Assembly: GCA_036401375.1 (NCBI GenBank)
Contig: DASWVB010000017.1
Span: 1 to 64,000 of the forward strand
Origin: DASWUZ01 sp036401375
Lineage (GTDB): Bacteria > Acidobacteriota > Terriglobia > Terriglobales > Acidobacteriaceae
Direction of reading: 5' to 3'
Length of the DNA stretch: 64,000 nucleotides
Part shown: positions 17,497 to 26,861 of the stretch, in pieces
Layout: the number at the start of each line of letters is the position of its first letter
Position numbering within the stretch: position 1 is the stretch's first letter
Translations under genes and position numbers: made by a program
The notes under the pieces: model-generated
Told to the model about the DNA's origin: nothing
The model's database searches: none
Seen by the model: the letters and a program-made list of their open reading frames with translations, nothing else

Positions 17497-18588
17497 ATGC
17501 TTTGGAGAGGATTCCAAAAACCGAAACGCCTCGCGGTCGATACCGACACGCTCACCGACAAGTATGGCAAGTTCAGCGCGCAGCCCTTTGAGCGCGGCTT
17601 CGGCACCACGATCGGCAACGCACTGCGGCGGACGCTGCTGTCGTCGATCGAGGGCGCGGCTGTAACTGCCGTCAAGATCGAAGGCGTGATGCACGAGTTC
17701 CAATCGATCACCGGTGTGGTCGAGGATGCGACCGACATTATTCTGAACCTGAAGCAGATCCCGTTCAAGCTGAGCGGGGAGGGCCCCAAGGCTCTTTACC
17801 TGCGTGCGGAGACGCCGGGCGTCGTGACGTCGGGCATGATCGAGGCGGACGGCGATGTCGAGATTCTCGACAAGGACGTCTATATCGCTACGGTCAGCGA
17901 GGGCGGCAAGCTCGATATGGAGATGCGCCTCAAGCGCGGCCGCGGATACATCTCGGCGGACAAGAACTTCGACTCTGACCTGGGTCTGGGCTTTATCCCG
18001 GTCGATTCCGTTCACTCGCCGGTGCGCAAGGTGAACTACGCGGTCGACGCGGCCCGTCTCGGACAGATCACGGACTATGACAAGCTCACGCTGGAGGTCT
18101 GGACGAACGGTTCGGTGCTTCCTGCGGATTCCATCGGACTCGCGGCCAAGCTGCTCAAGGACCACATGAGCATCTTCATCAACTTCGAGGAAGAGATCGA
18201 ATCCTCGGGTCACATGGATGAGGGCCGGATGCAGTTGCGCAATGAGAACCTGAACCGCTCCGTTGAAGAGCTGGAGCTCTCAGTGCGCAGCTATAACTGC
18301 CTGAAGAATGCGAACATCCAGACTATCGGCGAGCTGGTACAGAAGACCGAGGCCGAGATGCTGAAGACCAAGAACTTCGGCCGCAAGTCGTTGAACGAGA
18401 TCAAGGAAATCCTGGCGCAGATGGGCCTTTCCCTTGGCATGAAGATCGACGAGCACGGCAACGCGGTACCGGGCCCGACCAGCATCGCACCGGCTGCCAC
18501 GCTCGCCAACTACGGCAACTATGAAGAGGACGACGAAGACGGTATGGACCTCGACGTTCCTCTGCAGACGGAGCCGGAGAATTTCTAG
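17497..18588 (+). CDS. rpoA: RNA polymerase subunit alpha
   Basis: 363 aa from the ATG at 17497 (MLWRGFQKPKRLAVD), which has AGGGAG upstream; an in-frame GTG at 17479 is less likely. The N-terminal domain shows ERGFGTTIGNALRRTLLSS. The C-terminal domain shows LSVRSYNCLKNANIQTIGEL and GRKSLNEIKEIL, the UP-element and activator contact region. A long acidic tail (EEDDEDGMDLD) extends beyond the usual end, about 30 residues more than the shortest homologues. Confidence 0.97.
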   Translation: MLWRGFQKPKRLAVDTDTLTDKYGKFSAQPFERGFGTTIGNALRRTLLSSIEGAAVTAVKIEGVMHEFQSITGVVEDATDIILNLKQIPFKLSGEGPKALYLRAETPGVVTSGMIEADGDVEILDKDVYIATVSEGGKLDMEMRLKRGRGYISADKNFDSDLGLGFIPVDSVHSPVRKVNYAVDAARLGQITDYDKLTLEVWTNGSVLPADSIGLAAKLLKDHMSIFINFEEEIESSGHMDEGRMQLRNENLNRSVEELELSVRSYNCLKNANIQTIGELVQKTEAEMLKTKNFGRKSLNEIKEILAQMGLSLGMKIDEHGNAVPGPTSIAPAATLANYGNYEEDDEDGMDLDVPLQTEPENF

Positions 18589-18757
18589 TCGACTTAGTCG
18601 ATCTGTGATCTGAAGCCGGTAATTGAGTAAGTCAACAGTTAGCAAGTCAGTAAGTCGTAGACAGAAGTCCCTCGGTCAGCTTGCCGTGCAGCCAATACAT
18701 TGCGCGGGCGAGCTCGACCAGGGGCGACGAGTTCAAGTGAGTTAGAGAGATTTCGCC

Positions 18758-19240
18758 ATGCGCCATCGCAAAGCAGGATATAAACTCGGACGCAACACCA
18801 GCCACCGCCGCGCGCTGCTGCGCAACCTGGTCACCTCCATTCTCATGGAAGACCGGGTGGAGACGACGATTACCAAGGCGAAGGCCGCGCGCCCTCACGT
18901 GGAGAAGATGATCACCCTCGGCAAGAAGGGCGATCTGCACAGCCGCCGGCAGGCGCTCTCTTACCTGATGACGGGGGAGTGCGTTTCGCGGCTGTTTGAC
19001 ACGGTGGCGCCCCGTTACGGCGATCGCCAAGGCGGCTATCTGCGTATCATCCGTTCGGGATTTCAGAAGGGGGATGGCGCGGAAAAGGCGTACATCGAGC
19101 TGCTGGGAGCAGAGCAGATTCTCGATGAGAAGCGGCAGAAGCGTGCCGAGCTTCGCGCCAAGCGCCGCGAAGACATCGACAAGGCCATGGGCGAGCAGCC
19201 CAGAGGGGCCGAGTCCGGCGACGCCGACGTATCGGAGTAG
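18758..19240 (+). CDS. rplQ: 50S ribosomal protein L17
   Basis: 160 aa. It starts MRHRKAGYKLGRNTSHRRAL and has RVETTITKAKAARPHVEKMITLGKKG and YLRIIRSGFQKGDGAEKAYIEL. The C-terminal 30 residues form a charged Arg/Glu tail. It is the last gene of the ribosomal super-operon, 169 nt after rpoA. Confidence 0.97.
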   Translation: MRHRKAGYKLGRNTSHRRALLRNLVTSILMEDRVETTITKAKAARPHVEKMITLGKKGDLHSRRQALSYLMTGECVSRLFDTVAPRYGDRQGGYLRIIRSGFQKGDGAEKAYIELLGAEQILDEKRQKRAELRAKRREDIDKAMGEQPRGAESGDADVSE

Positions 19241-19247
19241 CCCGCCG

Positions 19248-19286
19248 ATGTAGCGGAGATGTTTGCCTGCCGGCTTGCCGCTACAT
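19248..19286 (+). terminator. Candidate hairpin after rplQ
   Basis: ATGTAGCGG at 19248-19256 is perfectly complementary to CCGCTACAT at 19278-19286, a 9-bp stem with a 21-nt loop, 8 nt after the rplQ stop. No U-run follows, so it is not a canonical intrinsic terminator. It could instead stabilise the 3' end of the super-operon transcript. Confidence 0.35.
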
Positions 19287-19639
19287 ACAGGCTGATTCAG
19301 ACTGAGATGGAGAAGCGACTTCTCCGTTGAGTAGATTCCGCCCGTGAGCGGCGAGAATCTTGATGGTATCGGGTCTATCGCCCGTTGACCTGTCGCTTAA
19401 GCGTGCAACGCGGGAGAAGGAAACTCCCGCGCTGCTGAGTTCGGCTCCATGAGCCCACCGGGACTTAAGTTGGTATAGCTGCGATTCACCGGTGCCCGCC
19501 TCCGTTTCGTCCTGCAAAGTCATCGAAACTCCGCAACAAGCTGCCGTTTTCTCAAGATTTCGTTTGCGTGTGACTTCGCCGAAACCCGGACGGCCAGGCC
19601 CGAACCGGGAGTGGTCTTTGCCTGTTCAACAACTATCCA

Positions 19640-19663
19640 TGTCATTGAGTCTGTCATTGAGTC
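19640..19663 (+). repeat. 12-bp direct tandem repeat upstream of the sigma gene
   Basis: TGTCATTGAGTC occurs twice head to tail, about 150 nt upstream of the sigma-factor start. A related TTGAGTAATCTG lies at about 19774. These could be regulator-binding repeats; no protein is implied. Confidence 0.6.
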
Positions 19664-19814
19664 TGCCGTTGGATAAGTTGTGCGCGTGGCGTCGTTGCTG
19701 CGAATTATCCTACCTTCCATTAGTCCTATATTCGTCCAAGATAAACGTCAGGGTGATGTTTCGTTCCACGAATTGAGTAATCTGCCGGGGCTTGATCGTA
19801 TACATACAAGACAT

Positions 19815-20417
19815 ATGACGGCTCTTGCCATGACATTTGATACGACGGCCGAAACCGAGACGGCAAAGATTGCGCGGGGCTTACGTGAGAGGGATACGGA
19901 GCTTATTGCAGACCTGGTCGAGCGCTGTCAACCTCGACTGGTGCGCTACCTGCTATACCTCACCGGGAGCCGAGAGTATGCGCAGGACCTGGCGCAGGAG
20001 ACCTGGATACGCGTGCTGCAACGGGGCAGCCAGTACAACGGGCAGCAGCGGTTCGATCCATGGCTATTTGCGATTGCGCGCAATCTGGCAATAGATTACC
20101 TCCGGAAAAAACAAAGAGCCGTGGCAACAGGATCCTTGCCGGACGATCGCGATGCGATGCTGCTGGTACCCTCTTCCGATCCTTCGCCATTCGAAGCCGC
20201 GGCCCGCAGCGAAGACGCTATGCGTCTGGCCCGCCGGCTGCAGATGCTGCCGGCGCTGTATCGCGAGGCTTTGCTGCTGAGGTTTCAAGAAGAGCTGTCT
20301 CTTGCGGAGATGGCCCAGGTCCTGGGCGCCCCTACTACAACGGTGACGTCCAGAATCTATCGCGGTCTTGCAGCACTGCGATCCGCATTTGAGGAGGACG
20401 ACTCGCATGGAGGGTGA
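19815..20417 (+). CDS. ECF-type RNA polymerase sigma factor
   Basis: 200 aa from the ATG at 19815 (MTALAMTFDTTAETETAK); the frame is open further upstream but without family resemblance. Region 2: LVRYLLYLTGSREYAQDLAQ, ETWIRVLQRG and FDPWLFAIARNLAIDYLRKK. Region 4: LPALYREALLLRFQEELSLA, then MAQVLGAPTTTVTSRIYRG helix-turn-helix. It redirects RNA polymerase to a stress or envelope regulon. It overlaps the anti-sigma gene by 11 nt. An ATG at 19830 is the alternative start. Base composition is lower in G+C than the ribosomal block. Confidence 0.93.
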   Translation: MTALAMTFDTTAETETAKIARGLRERDTELIADLVERCQPRLVRYLLYLTGSREYAQDLAQETWIRVLQRGSQYNGQQRFDPWLFAIARNLAIDYLRKKQRAVATGSLPDDRDAMLLVPSSDPSPFEAAARSEDAMRLARRLQMLPALYREALLLRFQEELSLAEMAQVLGAPTTTVTSRIYRGLAALRSAFEEDDSHGG

Positions 20418-20865
20418 CAACAAGTTTCGCGAGCTTATCGACAGGTCTTTTGTAGAAGAGGTTACAGGGGGCGAAAGACAGCTCATTGATGACCACATCC
20501 GCAACTGTGATGGCTGCAAGCGATACCTCGAGCTGACTGCGCGTACGATCCAGGGGTTTCGGGAATTCAGCTTTACGAGTGAACCGGATTCGGGTGTCCA
20601 GGTGAGTGAGATTCTTGCGCACCACTCCGAGACAATGCGCACGCACAACGTGCGAATGAAGGTCCGGGCTGCATTTGCTGCAGCGCTCTCGATGTCAGTC
20701 GTGGGATCGGCACTTGTCTACCAGGTGGCCAAGCTGCTGACGATGCCAATGCATTTCGACGTTGCTCAAGTGCAGGCAGTTGTTCTCGTCTTCTGGCTGC
20801 TGCCGTCTTTTTGCTCGGCCTTAGGTCTGTTTGCGGCGCGTGGTGAGAATAGAGGTATTGCATGA
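20407..20865 (+). CDS. Zinc-type anti-sigma factor, membrane-bound
   Basis: 152 aa from the ATG at 20407 (MEGDNKFRELIDRSFVEE). DDHIRNCDGCKRYLEL contains an HxxxCxxC motif of the zinc anti-sigma (ZAS) domain. Two hydrophobic segments follow (about residues 78-102 and 114-140), so the ZAS domain is probably cytoplasmic and tethered. The 11-nt overlap with the sigma gene and the motif make it the likely cognate regulator. The inducing signal is unknown. Confidence 0.85.
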   Translation: MEGDNKFRELIDRSFVEEVTGGERQLIDDHIRNCDGCKRYLELTARTIQGFREFSFTSEPDSGVQVSEILAHHSETMRTHNVRMKVRAAFAAALSMSVVGSALVYQVAKLLTMPMHFDVAQVQAVVLVFWLLPSFCSALGLFAARGENRGIA

Positions 20866-21362
20866 CACAGCAATCGGCGGTGCTTTTAATTGCCTTCATG
20901 GCGGGGCTTGTAGTTGCGGCTGTGTTGTTGGGGACCTCAAGACGGAATGTTCTACCCAGGTCTGCAATGGTCATCGCAGGACTGGCGATCCCGATCTGGG
21001 TAGTCTACTTTGGGTCGAGCCGGGGCCGCGACTTACTTGCTTCCAAAGGATTTTTTAATTCCATGCCAGATGCACTTTGGTTTGGATTGACGTTTGGTGT
21101 CTTCACTGCTGCTTTTTTCCTTGCGCTCGGATATGTTTACGGGGACGCGAAGAGGCGTCAGATGCCTGCCTGGGCATGGGTCGTTGCGGCTTTCCTGATA
21201 CCAAATTTTATTGGATTCATCCTCTATTTTGTGTTTCGAGGGTCTCTCCTTGAGCCTTGCAGCTCCTGCGGCAAGCCTGTTCGAGGGGGAGAAGCATTTT
21301 GCTCACATTGCGGATCCTCTCAGGGTTCGAGTAATAACCTTTCGTCGCGGAGGGCGGTATGA
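20862..21362 (+). CDS. Membrane protein with C-terminal zinc ribbon
   Basis: 166 aa, overlapping the anti-sigma gene by 4 nt (ATGA). About four membrane segments (residues 5-25, 33-50, 71-93 and 104-126) are followed by a short zinc ribbon with CSSCGKPV and CSHCG. The function is unknown. Tight coupling suggests it takes part in, or is a target of, the sigma/anti-sigma module. Confidence 0.75.
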   Translation: MTQQSAVLLIAFMAGLVVAAVLLGTSRRNVLPRSAMVIAGLAIPIWVVYFGSSRGRDLLASKGFFNSMPDALWFGLTFGVFTAAFFLALGYVYGDAKRRQMPAWAWVVAAFLIPNFIGFILYFVFRGSLLEPCSSCGKPVRGGEAFCSHCGSSQGSSNNLSSRRAV

Positions 21363-21766
21363 AACGTGAGCGCGCGTTGAAGGTAGTGCTGGTGTTAGTG
21401 GGCTTGATTTACAGCTTCTGGGGTTATCTCTTGTTCGATAACCTGCGGCATGCTAAGTGGCTCAGTGGGCATAGTGACGTCATGCCGATGTTCCTGAGCC
21501 TTAACACCGCGCTTGGGGTCTGCCTGTTGGTAGCCGCCAAGCATCCGGCCAGGCATCGCTTGATGATCGCTTATGGGGCGTGGTCAAGCCTTGCCCATGC
21601 GTTCACGATGACAATCATGTCGGCGCAGGCCGTGGCGCACGGGACGCACAGACAGGACAGCCCGCAGGACATCGTGATGTTTTGTGTGATTGGAGCCACG
21701 CTGCTTGCACTACTCCCGGCCAAACAACTATGGCCGGCCGGCGAACACTGTTGGCCGCAGGGCTAG
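21359..21766 (+). CDS. Small membrane protein of unknown function
   Basis: 135 aa, overlapping the previous gene by 4 nt. About four hydrophobic segments, including VVLVLVGLIYSFWGYLLF and FLSLNTALGVCLLVAA; residues WSSLAHAFTM and the His-rich AVAHGTHRQD lie between. It resembles small four-helix membrane proteins with only a DUF name (possibly DUF6632, from memory, not verified). It is the last gene of the four-gene operon. Confidence 0.7.
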   Translation: MKRERALKVVLVLVGLIYSFWGYLLFDNLRHAKWLSGHSDVMPMFLSLNTALGVCLLVAAKHPARHRLMIAYGAWSSLAHAFTMTIMSAQAVAHGTHRQDSPQDIVMFCVIGATLLALLPAKQLWPAGEHCWPQG

Positions 21767-22080
21767 CTTTTCGGACAGCTCCGAGATGGATACCTTTGTC
21801 CAGAAGATGCCGCCTTGGGATGGCTACTTTTTCGGGTTTGAAATGCTTCCGTTCTCTCCTCATACGTTTGCTTCGTTATCGTGACGAACGAAGTCTTTCT
21901 TCTTCTCAACTGGGGGCCGGACAAGACCGCCAACCGTGGAAGCGCACCGTCACGAGACCACGATCTCCTGAGGGTGCGCTTTTGTTTGGCCGACCTTCGG
22001 GCATATTCCTCTTCGTACAGCTTTCAGGTGCGAATTGTGGTGCGAATCGTCCGCCCTGCCTGATACCTTAGGTCTCTGCA
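21767..22080 (+). other. 314-nt intergenic region with a terminator-like hairpin
   Basis: No supported gene. CTTCGTT at 21871-21877 pairs with AACGAAG at 21887-21893 (7-bp stem, 9-nt loop) and is followed by the pyrimidine-rich TCTTTCTTCTTCTC, so it could end the sigma operon transcript. The remaining 180 nt probably hold the promoter of the phosphatase gene, but no clear boxes are seen. Confidence 0.45.
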
Positions 22081-23334
22081 ATGAGCCCTCTCTTCCAGAA
22101 GAAGATGAAGTTCGGTCGCCGCAGTTCTCGCGCCCGGGCAGATACCGGTAAGGCGACTCTCCGTCTGCAGATTGTACTGGTCGCGGTGGCGATATTGCTG
22201 CGTGCCCTGTTCTGGGCGCTGCAGGTCCACTCCAGCATGCTGCTGCTGCTCGCGCTGACGCTGGTGCTGGGAAACGTGGCAAATGCGATCAGCCTCTTTG
22301 CCCAGCCCCGCTTTGCCGCGCTGCCCGGGTCGCGCAAATGGATCGCGAACCTGGGCCTGCTGGCGGTCGCCGGCGCGGTGGCTGCAGTCCTCGTTCAGCT
22401 ACTGCTGTTTACCCTTCGCGGCGGCGCTCTGCGCAACTTTGCGTGGACGGGCACAGACGTGCGCGTCAGCGTGTTGATCACCGTCGTGATCAGCGTGGTG
22501 GCCTATGGTGCAGGCCAGTTTTTCACGGACACCAAGACGCGGCTGGAATCGCAGAACCGGGAGCTGCAGGGGCAGGTGCAGTTCGGACTGGTGCGCGAAC
22601 AGGCTCAGGAGGCGGAGCTCGAGAGCGCGCAGGAGATCCAGATGCACCTGCTGCCGCGAGACACTCCGCAGGTGCCGGGCTTCAAGATCGCGTGCGCCTG
22701 GCAGCCCGCGAAATCGGTGAGCGGGGACTACTTTGACGTCTTCCCGCTGGGGGAGGGCCGGCTCGCCCTGGTGCTCGCCGATGTGTCGGGCAAGGGCATC
22801 GGCGCGGCCCTGCTGATGGCGAACCTGCAGGCCTCGGTGCGCGCCTTTGCGCAGGACGCGGTGTCCCCATCGGAGCTGTGTTCGCGATTGAACAAGGCAC
22901 TCTGCAGCAACATCGCGCCGGGCAAGTTCGTCACCCTGTTCTACGGGATCGTCGACGCCTCGACGAAGGAGTTCTCCTATGAGAACGCCGGGCACTGCCT
23001 GCCTTTGATGGTTCGCGCCGATGGATCGATCCTCATGCCGGCAAGCTATAGCGGGGTGCTGGGCCTGTTTTCGCACTGGACGTATCAGGACAGCGCGCTG
23101 CAGTTTGAACCGGGCGACTCCCTGTTGATCGTGACGGACGGCGTGCTCGAGGCGGCTAACCAGAACGACGAGGAGTACGGCTACCAGCGGCTGATCGCGC
23201 TGGTGCAGCGCCAGCGAAGGGAGGCGGCGGCCACGGCGCACGACCTTCGCAAGGCGATCCTGGGGGATGTGTCGAGCTTCTGCAATGGGGTGTTTCAGGA
23301 CGATGCTTCGCTGATCGTCGTTACTGTCGATTGA
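22081..23334 (+). CDS. Membrane PP2C/SpoIIE-type serine phosphatase
   Basis: 417 aa. The N-terminal part has four hydrophobic segments (about residues 25-45, 50-70, 85-110 and 125-145), then a short coiled coil (ELQGQVQFGLVREQAQEAEL). The C-terminal half is a SpoIIE phosphatase: ACAWQPAKSVSGDYFDVF, LALVLADVSGKGIGAAL and DSLLIVTDGVLEA supply the metal-binding aspartates. Such proteins dephosphorylate anti-anti-sigma or similar STAS partners; no partner is encoded here. The ATG is preceded by only weak purines. Confidence 0.9.
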   Translation: MSPLFQKKMKFGRRSSRARADTGKATLRLQIVLVAVAILLRALFWALQVHSSMLLLLALTLVLGNVANAISLFAQPRFAALPGSRKWIANLGLLAVAGAVAAVLVQLLLFTLRGGALRNFAWTGTDVRVSVLITVVISVVAYGAGQFFTDTKTRLESQNRELQGQVQFGLVREQAQEAELESAQEIQMHLLPRDTPQVPGFKIACAWQPAKSVSGDYFDVFPLGEGRLALVLADVSGKGIGAALLMANLQASVRAFAQDAVSPSELCSRLNKALCSNIAPGKFVTLFYGIVDASTKEFSYENAGHCLPLMVRADGSILMPASYSGVLGLFSHWTYQDSALQFEPGDSLLIVTDGVLEAANQNDEEYGYQRLIALVQRQRREAAATAHDLRKAILGDVSSFCNGVFQDDASLIVVTVD

Positions 23335-23391
23335 CGGAGTCGAGTATCGATTGCTAAATGTCTGCCTCGGCCCCAGAGCACATTCCAAGAT

Positions 23392-23422
23392 CGGTCATCG
23401 TCGGGGTCTTTCTTGATGACCG
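23392..23422 (+). terminator. Candidate hairpin downstream of the phosphatase
   Basis: CGGTCATC (23392-23399) pairs with GATGACCG (23415-23422), an 8-bp perfect stem with a 15-nt loop, 57 nt after the phosphatase stop. No strong T-run follows, so the terminator call is weak. Confidence 0.3.
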
Positions 23423-23477
23423 GTTCTCGTTTGAAAGAGATCTTCTCCCTAAAGACATACTGCGCTGACGAGCTCCG

Positions 23478-24366
23478 CGTCCCATGTCTCAAAGCTAGAC
23501 GTGGGGCACCCTGGTTTGTTTGCGGGACCAGGAGTTCGGACTTTGGCTACTCGTAGATGACCGTTTGCCCGCTTCATAGTTCGCGACGGGGGGATAGTGG
23601 GGCGGTGGTGGAGAAGTGCGGATGCTTCGCATGAACCCACTCATCGCAGAGTGCGCGATGAATGGGGCACCCGGCTCCGCGCGTCCCATGTCTCAAAGCT
23701 AGACGTGGGGCACCCTGGTTTGTTTGCGGACCAGGAGCTCGGACTTTGGCTACTCGTAGATGACCGTTTGCCGCTTCATATCGCGACGCGGGGATAGTGG
23801 GGCGGTGGGTGGTGGTGGAGAAGTGCGGATGCTTCGCATGAACCCACTCATCGCAGAGTGCGCGATGAATGGGGCACCCGGCTCCGCGCGTCCCATTCTC
23901 AAAGCTAGACGTGGGGCACCCTGGTTTGTTTGCGGGACCAGGAGCTCGGACTGTGGCTACTCGTAGGTGACCGTTGCCCGCTTCATAGTTCGGGACGGGG
24001 GATAGTGGTGATGGGTGGTGGTGGAGAAGTGCGGATGCTTCGCATGAACTCACTCATCGCAGAGTGCGCGATGAATGGGGCACTCGGCTCCGCGCGTCCC
24101 ACGTCTCAAAGCTAGACGTGGGGCACCCTGCTTTGTTTGCGGGACCAGGAGCTCGGACTTTGGCTACTCGTAGGTGACCGTTTGTCGCTTCATATCGCGA
24201 CGCGGGGATAGTGGGGCAGTGGGTGGTGGTGGAGAAGTGCGGATGCTTCGCATGAACCCACTCATCGCAGAGTGCGCGATGAATGGGGCACCCGGCTTGA
24301 ACCCACTCATCGCGGAGTGCGCGATGAAGGGCACCCGGCACCCGGCTTCGCAGCACCCTGGGTCGA
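23478..24366 (+). repeat. Palindrome array 1: four units of about 205 bp
   Basis: Units begin with TCCCATGTCTCAAAGC-like sequence at 23480, 23684, 23891 and 24097 (periods 204, 207 and 206). Each holds hairpin A (CCCATGTCT...AGACGTGGG), then GTGCGGATGCTTCGCATGAA, then hairpin B (CCCACTCATCGC...GCGATGAATGGG), and both hairpins are followed by GGGCACCC. A fifth, truncated B hairpin ends the array. The layout resembles bacterial interspersed mosaic elements (REP/BIME). It lies between convergent genes. Open frames inside it (for example with NPLIAECAMNGAPG) are repeat artefacts. Confidence 0.92.
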
Positions 24367-24390
24367 GTGATTGGATGGGGAGGGAAGACG

Positions 24391-24918
24391 CTACAGATTT
24401 AGGGCGAAGACGGGGTCTTCGAAGGTGGAGGCGCCGACCTGGAAGGTCCTCTGCCCGATCTGGATGAAGCCGTTCCTGCGGTAGAAGGCGATAGCGCGCT
24501 TGTTGCCGGGGTGGACGCCCAGCAGGAGTCTTGCTGCGGAGTGCTGGCGTGCGGCAGCGATGGCCGCGTCCATCATGCGCTGGGCGGCGCCGCTGCCGTG
24601 GAATCGCGAGAAGAGGTAGATGCGCCTGAGCTCCAGGTCGCCGGCCTGGGCCAGGCCGGGGGGGAAGTCGGGGGCCGTGATCATGGCATAGCCGACGGGA
24701 GCAGCGGCGGGTGCGACTTCGGCGAGCCAGGCGCGTGCCTGAGGCTGTTCAAGGTAGGCGGTGTAGGCGGCGGGGAAGTGATACTTCGCGCAATGAGCGA
24801 GCAGGCTCTCGCCTGGAATGAAGCCGGCAAAGGCCTCGAGCAAGGTACCCGCGCCGATGAGCGCGAGAGTGGGCGCGTCGGCAGGGGTACATTCACGCAG
24901 CGTCACTGGATCGGGCAA
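24391..24918 (-). CDS. GNAT family N-acetyltransferase
   Basis: 175 aa. It starts MPDPVTLRECTPADAP. The acetyl-CoA site region is DLELRRIYLFSRFHGSGAAQ, followed by LLLGVHPGNKRAIAFYRRNG, the usual GNAT beta5 segment. The RxxGxG-like loop reads RFHGSGAAQ, with the expected Gly spacing. The substrate is unknown; similar proteins acetylate small amines or protein N termini. It is convergent with the repeat array and separated by 215 nt from guaB. Confidence 0.88.
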   Translation of the reverse strand: MPDPVTLRECTPADAPTLALIGAGTLLEAFAGFIPGESLLAHCAKYHFPAAYTAYLEQPQARAWLAEVAPAAAPVGYAMITAPDFPPGLAQAGDLELRRIYLFSRFHGSGAAQRMMDAAIAAARQHSAARLLLGVHPGNKRAIAFYRRNGFIQIGQRTFQVGASTFEDPVFALNL

Positions 24919-25133
24919 ATGTAATCTCCTGGCGAGCTCTGCTGCGCTTGCCGGTTGGGTGCTGCGACTCTGGCCTTCTTGGCCGCGGGTGCGAAGCGTT
25001 GGAGGCCGGGGTCAAGGGTGATCGGGACTTGTCCTCGACCGGGAAGACCCGCACGGAGCGGAATGCGGTCGCCAATCTAATCGCGTACGCAGGCCGCGCA
25101 GGTACACTCGCGCGCACCGTGCTGGGTCGAGGG

Positions 25134-26660
<1,527 letters not shown>

Positions 26661-26861
26661 GATGTGTGAAAGCCCGTTGCGCAGCGGGAAGAGCGGGAAC
26701 TGGTGCTGGCAAGCGGCTTTGTGTAATTGTAGAGGCCCGGCACCGGCACCGCAAACGCGCGGCTGTCGCGGGGAAGCGGTGAGGCGGCAGGGCGCACGAA
26801 GTTCTTGACTATGGATGCGCTTGGTCAGGTAATCTTCTCTCCACGCGAGGGTGGCGGAGTG

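Larger units (their letters stand above)
19241..19814 (+). other. 574-nt intergenic region between rplQ and the ECF operon
   Basis: No convincing ORF: the open frames on both strands lack family resemblance and steady codon use. It holds an inverted repeat at 19248-19286 just after rplQ and a 12-bp direct tandem repeat at 19640-19663. G+C falls after about 19650, near the start of the sigma-factor operon, so the operon promoter is probably in the last 200 nt, but no clear -35/-10 pair can be assigned. Confidence 0.6.

Noticed and set aside
23574..24366. Open frames through palindrome array 1 on both strands (159-aa minus-strand frame and several plus-strand frames)
   Set aside because: They translate the repeat units (NPLIAECAMNGAPG and its antisense) and lack codon bias or family resemblance; they are products of the array's lack of stops.
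23478..24366. CRISPR array
   Set aside because: The repeat units are about 205 bp with internal palindromes and conserved spacers; no short direct repeats with unique spacers and no cas genes are seen.
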